From Armigeres subalbatus (lineage: Eukaryota; Arthropoda; Insecta; Diptera; Culicidae): a DNA stretch of 64,000 nucleotides. Within the stretch, counting starts at the first letter, position 1. Every line of letters begins with the position of its first letter. The stretch lies in assembly GCF_024139115.2 (NCBI RefSeq), contig NW_026942444.1, positions 1 to 64,000 of the forward strand, read 5' to 3'. Of the stretch, positions 61,032-64,000 are shown one piece after another. Made by a program: the position numbers and the translations under genes. The notes under the pieces were generated by a model, which ran no database searches, had not been told where the DNA came from, and was given only the letters and a program-made list of their open reading frames with translations.

Positions 61032-62089
61032 GCAAACCATTTCCTGTACTATCCTAATCCTACCCATTCGCAATCCCAACCTTTACATATAACATTGCTT
61101 GTAACTATAACCTCACAACGGTTTTGACCTTTTGACAAATGATTATAGACCAAATAACTGTGTGGGCAACAATAAAAATAATAAACATTCTTATTTAATC
61201 TTTTAGAAGAAAAAACAAACTAACATAATAATCTGGGTGCTGCGAATAGAGACGCTTTTCTGCGCTCAAGCGAGTAGAGGAATATTTTGAAATCACTACC
61301 ATGAACAAAATTATTTTGCAGTTACTTGGCTGTCAAACATTTCCCGCTCTTCGAATTTCTCTTTCCACGCTGCATGAAGACGTACAAATGCGCTAGACTC
61401 TACATGACTTTACGATTGTTTACATACATTCCTGCTTCAATCAGCTGCTGAATCTCGTGAAATTTCTAAACGAGTGCCTTTTAGTTGCATTCTTACTAAT
61501 TTTCCACTCGAAATATAATGTGAAAATATTTGTAACAAAGAATACAAAACTCAAACTAAGTTTATTTATATTTTTTCCCCAAATAATAACAATACTTCTC
61601 AATATTAGATCAGAAACGAACATAACCACAATCTTCAATGTTTGGCTCCGGCACAATAGAAAATTTTGGCTTCAGTTTGACAACCAAATCGATTCTATTC
61701 GCACCACCCAGATAATAATCTAGAAAACCAAAATAAACTAAATAAAGTATAAAGCCATACCTATATACTAGCGAACGATTTTCTCAAAGTTATACTCCCC
61801 AGTATTTTTGGAACGAATACGAATTTGGGGTCAACCAGGCGAATATCCATTTAGAATGACTTTTAATCTATTTAGTATGAAAAAATGATTTGATACTTTT
61901 TCCGGCCTTCCAATAACTACCGATTTTTCAACAATCAAGCTACCGATTTATTAAAATTTATAATCTGGCCACCCTGGACTGGACGTATTTTTTAACACCA
62001 CTTTGACGCAAACCGCAAACGCTTGAAGCACACGCAAACGCATAAAGCGTTTTCCACAAAACAAAAACAAAAATTTAATTCACGCAAAA
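61032..62089. other. Intergenic interval before the plus-strand gene
   Basis: AT-rich. A plus-strand open frame at 61457-61723 is hydrophobic and Ile/Asn-rich without a domain and is probably chance. No repeats are obvious, which is unusual in this window and fits an upstream regulatory region for the exon at 62465. Confidence 0.4.
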
Positions 62090-62464
62090 ATGGCAGCCAA
62101 AGTTTGTTCGGATCGGAAGTAATCTCCGCTAAACAGTTGAAAAATCATCCGCGTTTGGTTTGTTCCGTGATAAAATTACTCACAATAGAGTCGCGTTAAC
62201 CATCCGGATTTGTTACTGAGGGCAACATCAGGAAATTTTCAGTGAATTTTGCGGAAAAAATCAATGTGTTGTGTCTGACTTCCTGGAAGCTGCAGCAGAG
62301 ACATGAGCGAAGATTCGACGCCGAAAAATCAATAAAAAGTGTACCGAAACTTGCCCCCCTTTCTGTGGATTGCTGTTCAATGAAAATTTCAATTGGTTTG
62401 TGCTGAAGTGTGCTAGATTGCAACGTGATTTGAAATTGCAAATTTACATCAAGTCTTAAGCATA
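62090..62464 (+). promoter_or_regulatory. Probable 5' leader with four short upstream ORFs
   Basis: Four upstream ATGs each open a very short frame: 62090-62122 (MAAKVCSDRK), 62264-62278 (MCCV), 62303-62335 (MSEDSTPKNQ) and 62380-62406 (MKISIGLC). All close before the main ATG at 62465. This arrangement would reduce or regulate translation if the transcript starts upstream of them. The transcription start itself is not visible. Confidence 0.4.
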
Positions 62465-62560
62465 ATGTCTCAAAGTGCTCCTCGAAGACATCCACCCAGC
62501 GGAGGCAATCCGGAGGTCATGTCGGCGAAATTCGGTGACACCGAATGGGAAGCACGAGAG
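62465..62560 (+). CDS. Plus-strand host gene, first coding exon
   Basis: ATG at 62465 opens 32 codons, MSQSAPRRHPPSGGNPEVMS then AKFGDTEWEARE, ending exactly on a codon boundary at a strong donor (GAG followed by GTAAGT at 62561). Composition is mixed rather than repetitive, and the start context (CATAATGTC) has an A at -3 of the kind favoured in insects. The peptide is hydrophilic, with no signal peptide, probably cytoplasmic or nuclear. The remaining exons lie beyond the window. I do not recognise the family. A TGG ATG TCT antisense frame (62196-62659 minus) is a shadow. Confidence 0.55.
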
Positions 62561-62731
62561 GTAAGTGCACCCTTTAGAAACGCCATATTTTGAAATTTGG
62601 TTTATTAATTCGCAAGACCTGTGTCCTGTTGTCCTGTTAACAGATTGCTGCACACTCAAAAATGTTAACTTTAGTTCAAAATCATAAGAATTTGTTTACA
62701 GTTATTGTTTTTATTTGTAATTTATTGTAGG

Positions 62732-62895
62732 AGTCGAGTCGATTCAAGTACGAGACACTGAAGACGACCTTACTGTTGAGGTCGAAATACGTATATGTCA
62801 AGGTACAATTAAGTGGTGGAATTAAATGGGATTGTACAAACTCGTCTTATGACAAGTGAAGACATTCTACTAAAATGCTCAAAATAATTTTCTTA
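62732..62895. mobile_element. Interspersed repeat, copy without the MITE insert
   Basis: GAGTCGAGTCGATTCAAGTA through TAAAATGCTCAAAATAATTT matches 10265-10560 but lacks the 116-bp insert, and so acts as the empty site. It lies in the first intron of the plus-strand gene. Confidence 0.8.
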
Positions 62896-63860
62896 ACTTT
62901 TTATAATTGACCATTCCCGTAAAAAAAATAATCTCTTTTTATTGTCTCAGTCGATTCTTTGGCTTATTTAAGGTCAACTTTTCCGAAGAACCCATATTTT
63001 TTTATGTCTCTAACTATTTTAAAACTCAAAAACAAAAATCGAAAAAGTTGGATTTCATTTGTAGAAGGTCAGATAATATATTCAACGAAAAACAACATCG
63101 ACAATACGAAGTGTCCTCTTTATAAACTGAACAGACCGAATTCCGTTGGTTTTGTAAAATATTACAAAAATCGATACTATGCTGATGTCATATTAGAAAT
63201 TTGGAGACAGTACTCGTCGATAGAAAATCCTTCCGCACGCGATGGCATATGAGCAAATCAAACCACCTTCCTTTTACCAGTGGACATATATCAGCTTCCA
63301 CACTGATATCCTTCCTTCCCCCTTCATACGGGAGTTTGGCAGAAGGAAGGTCGTGCGATACGTGCCATAACAAATATTGCCCTCCGCTCGCTTTCAAATC
63401 GACTTCTATAAAAACATTCTTCATGCCTGCCGTATCCTAACGGAACCATCAATTCTCTAATTTCGCCTCTAATTATTCTATCATAAACATGTACGTCTAA
63501 GTTTGGAAGATGATATTAGCATTTCCATTCCATATCATTGTAAATCGATACTATGCCGTGGAAAATCTATGTAGAACACCCGCAAACAACAATGATTTTC
63601 AATTTTTCATGAAATAATTTCCATCGCCTGTGGTTTATTATGAATCGGAGTACCTGTCAAGGATTCTGTTAGCCTTTACGACAAGAAATACAGATATGTT
63701 CCGCTTTTATCAACACGGTCCTTGAGTCTCAGTTGATAAAATCGGAACAGTGACAAAATCGGAATAATTTTCTTAGACGATTTTTTTAGCTAGAGTTTTA
63801 GTAAAAATGATTTATTGCTGGGAAAATGTAAGATTTTCAGATTCTAACATTTTTAAATGC
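62896..63860. other. Intron of the plus-strand gene, mostly featureless
   Basis: Contains short frames without domains (62907-63440). A fragment at about 63690-63770 has GATAAAATCGGAACAGTGAC-like words related to the TA-flanked MITE at 12762-13148. No exon is supported. Confidence 0.4.
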
Positions 63861-64000
63861 CAAGGGACTGTCCATAAACCACGTGAACATTCGAGGCAAG
63901 GGTTAGTGAAAAGACATAGGAATGATGTTCCTGGCAAGTAAGGAGTGCATCAAGGGAACGTCCATAAATGATGTTACGCCAACGTTAATTATGTTCAATC
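63861..64000. mobile_element. Possible MITE fragment at the right edge
   Basis: GGGACTGTCCATAAACCACG at 63864 and GGGAACGTCCATAAATGATG at 63955 are variants of one end, in direct orientation about 90 bp apart. The element, if real, is cut by the window end. Confidence 0.4.

Overview
The window looks like nuclear DNA of an Aedes-type mosquito (inference from repeat content, not a database match). It has few coding exons, introns of 10-15 kb, and dense layers of short inverted-repeat transposons, non-LTR and Ty3/Gypsy-like remnants, minisatellites and families that recur within the window. It is not prokaryotic: recognisable coding segments are broken by GT-AG introns.

Layout. 183-6232 is a 6-kb minisatellite of 12/24-bp GGAGGAACTTCC / GGAGGAATTCCC units; the same family recurs at 18.36-20.86 kb and, degenerate, at 21.3-22.03 kb. 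One host gene is read on the minus strand across the left half, in three phase-compatible exons (34007-34140, 23863-24443, 8273-8938). Together they give about 460 residues of Ser/Gln/His/Pro-rich, probably nuclear protein. Its first intron is largely an 8.3-kb TTGGAT/GGATTT minisatellite (25.44-33.76 kb). Its 14.9-kb second intron holds non-LTR remnants, many MITEs, a 1.7-kb foldback element and the second and third GGAGGA arrays.

35.5-39.8 kb is a MITE and insertion complex. It includes a 1.8-kb insert with ~200-bp tandem repeats, flanked by 289-bp direct repeats.

39847-54905 is the most notable feature: a DNA transposon of about 7.5 kb that carries a second, nearly identical 7.5-kb copy of itself inserted in its own coding sequence. 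Both copies have 25-bp terminal inverted repeats beginning CAAGGG and 4-bp AT-only target duplications (ATAT; AATT/AAAT). They encode a very large multi-exon protein ending in an RNase-H-like transposase domain. The 4-bp duplications suggest a Sola-like superfamily, but this is unproven.

54.9-64 kb holds further MITEs, a perfect 44-bp palindrome, a short two-exon gene or gene remnant (56902-57181), a 1508-bp tandem duplication carrying a hAT-like MITE with intact 8-bp target duplications in each copy, a Ty3/Gypsy-like integrase remnant, and the first coding exon of a plus-strand host gene (62465-62560) behind a leader with four short upstream ORFs.

Most long open frames are artefacts of repeats whose period is a multiple of three. 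No tRNA, rRNA or CRISPR array was recognised. All comparisons were made by eye, so percent identities and family assignments are estimates.
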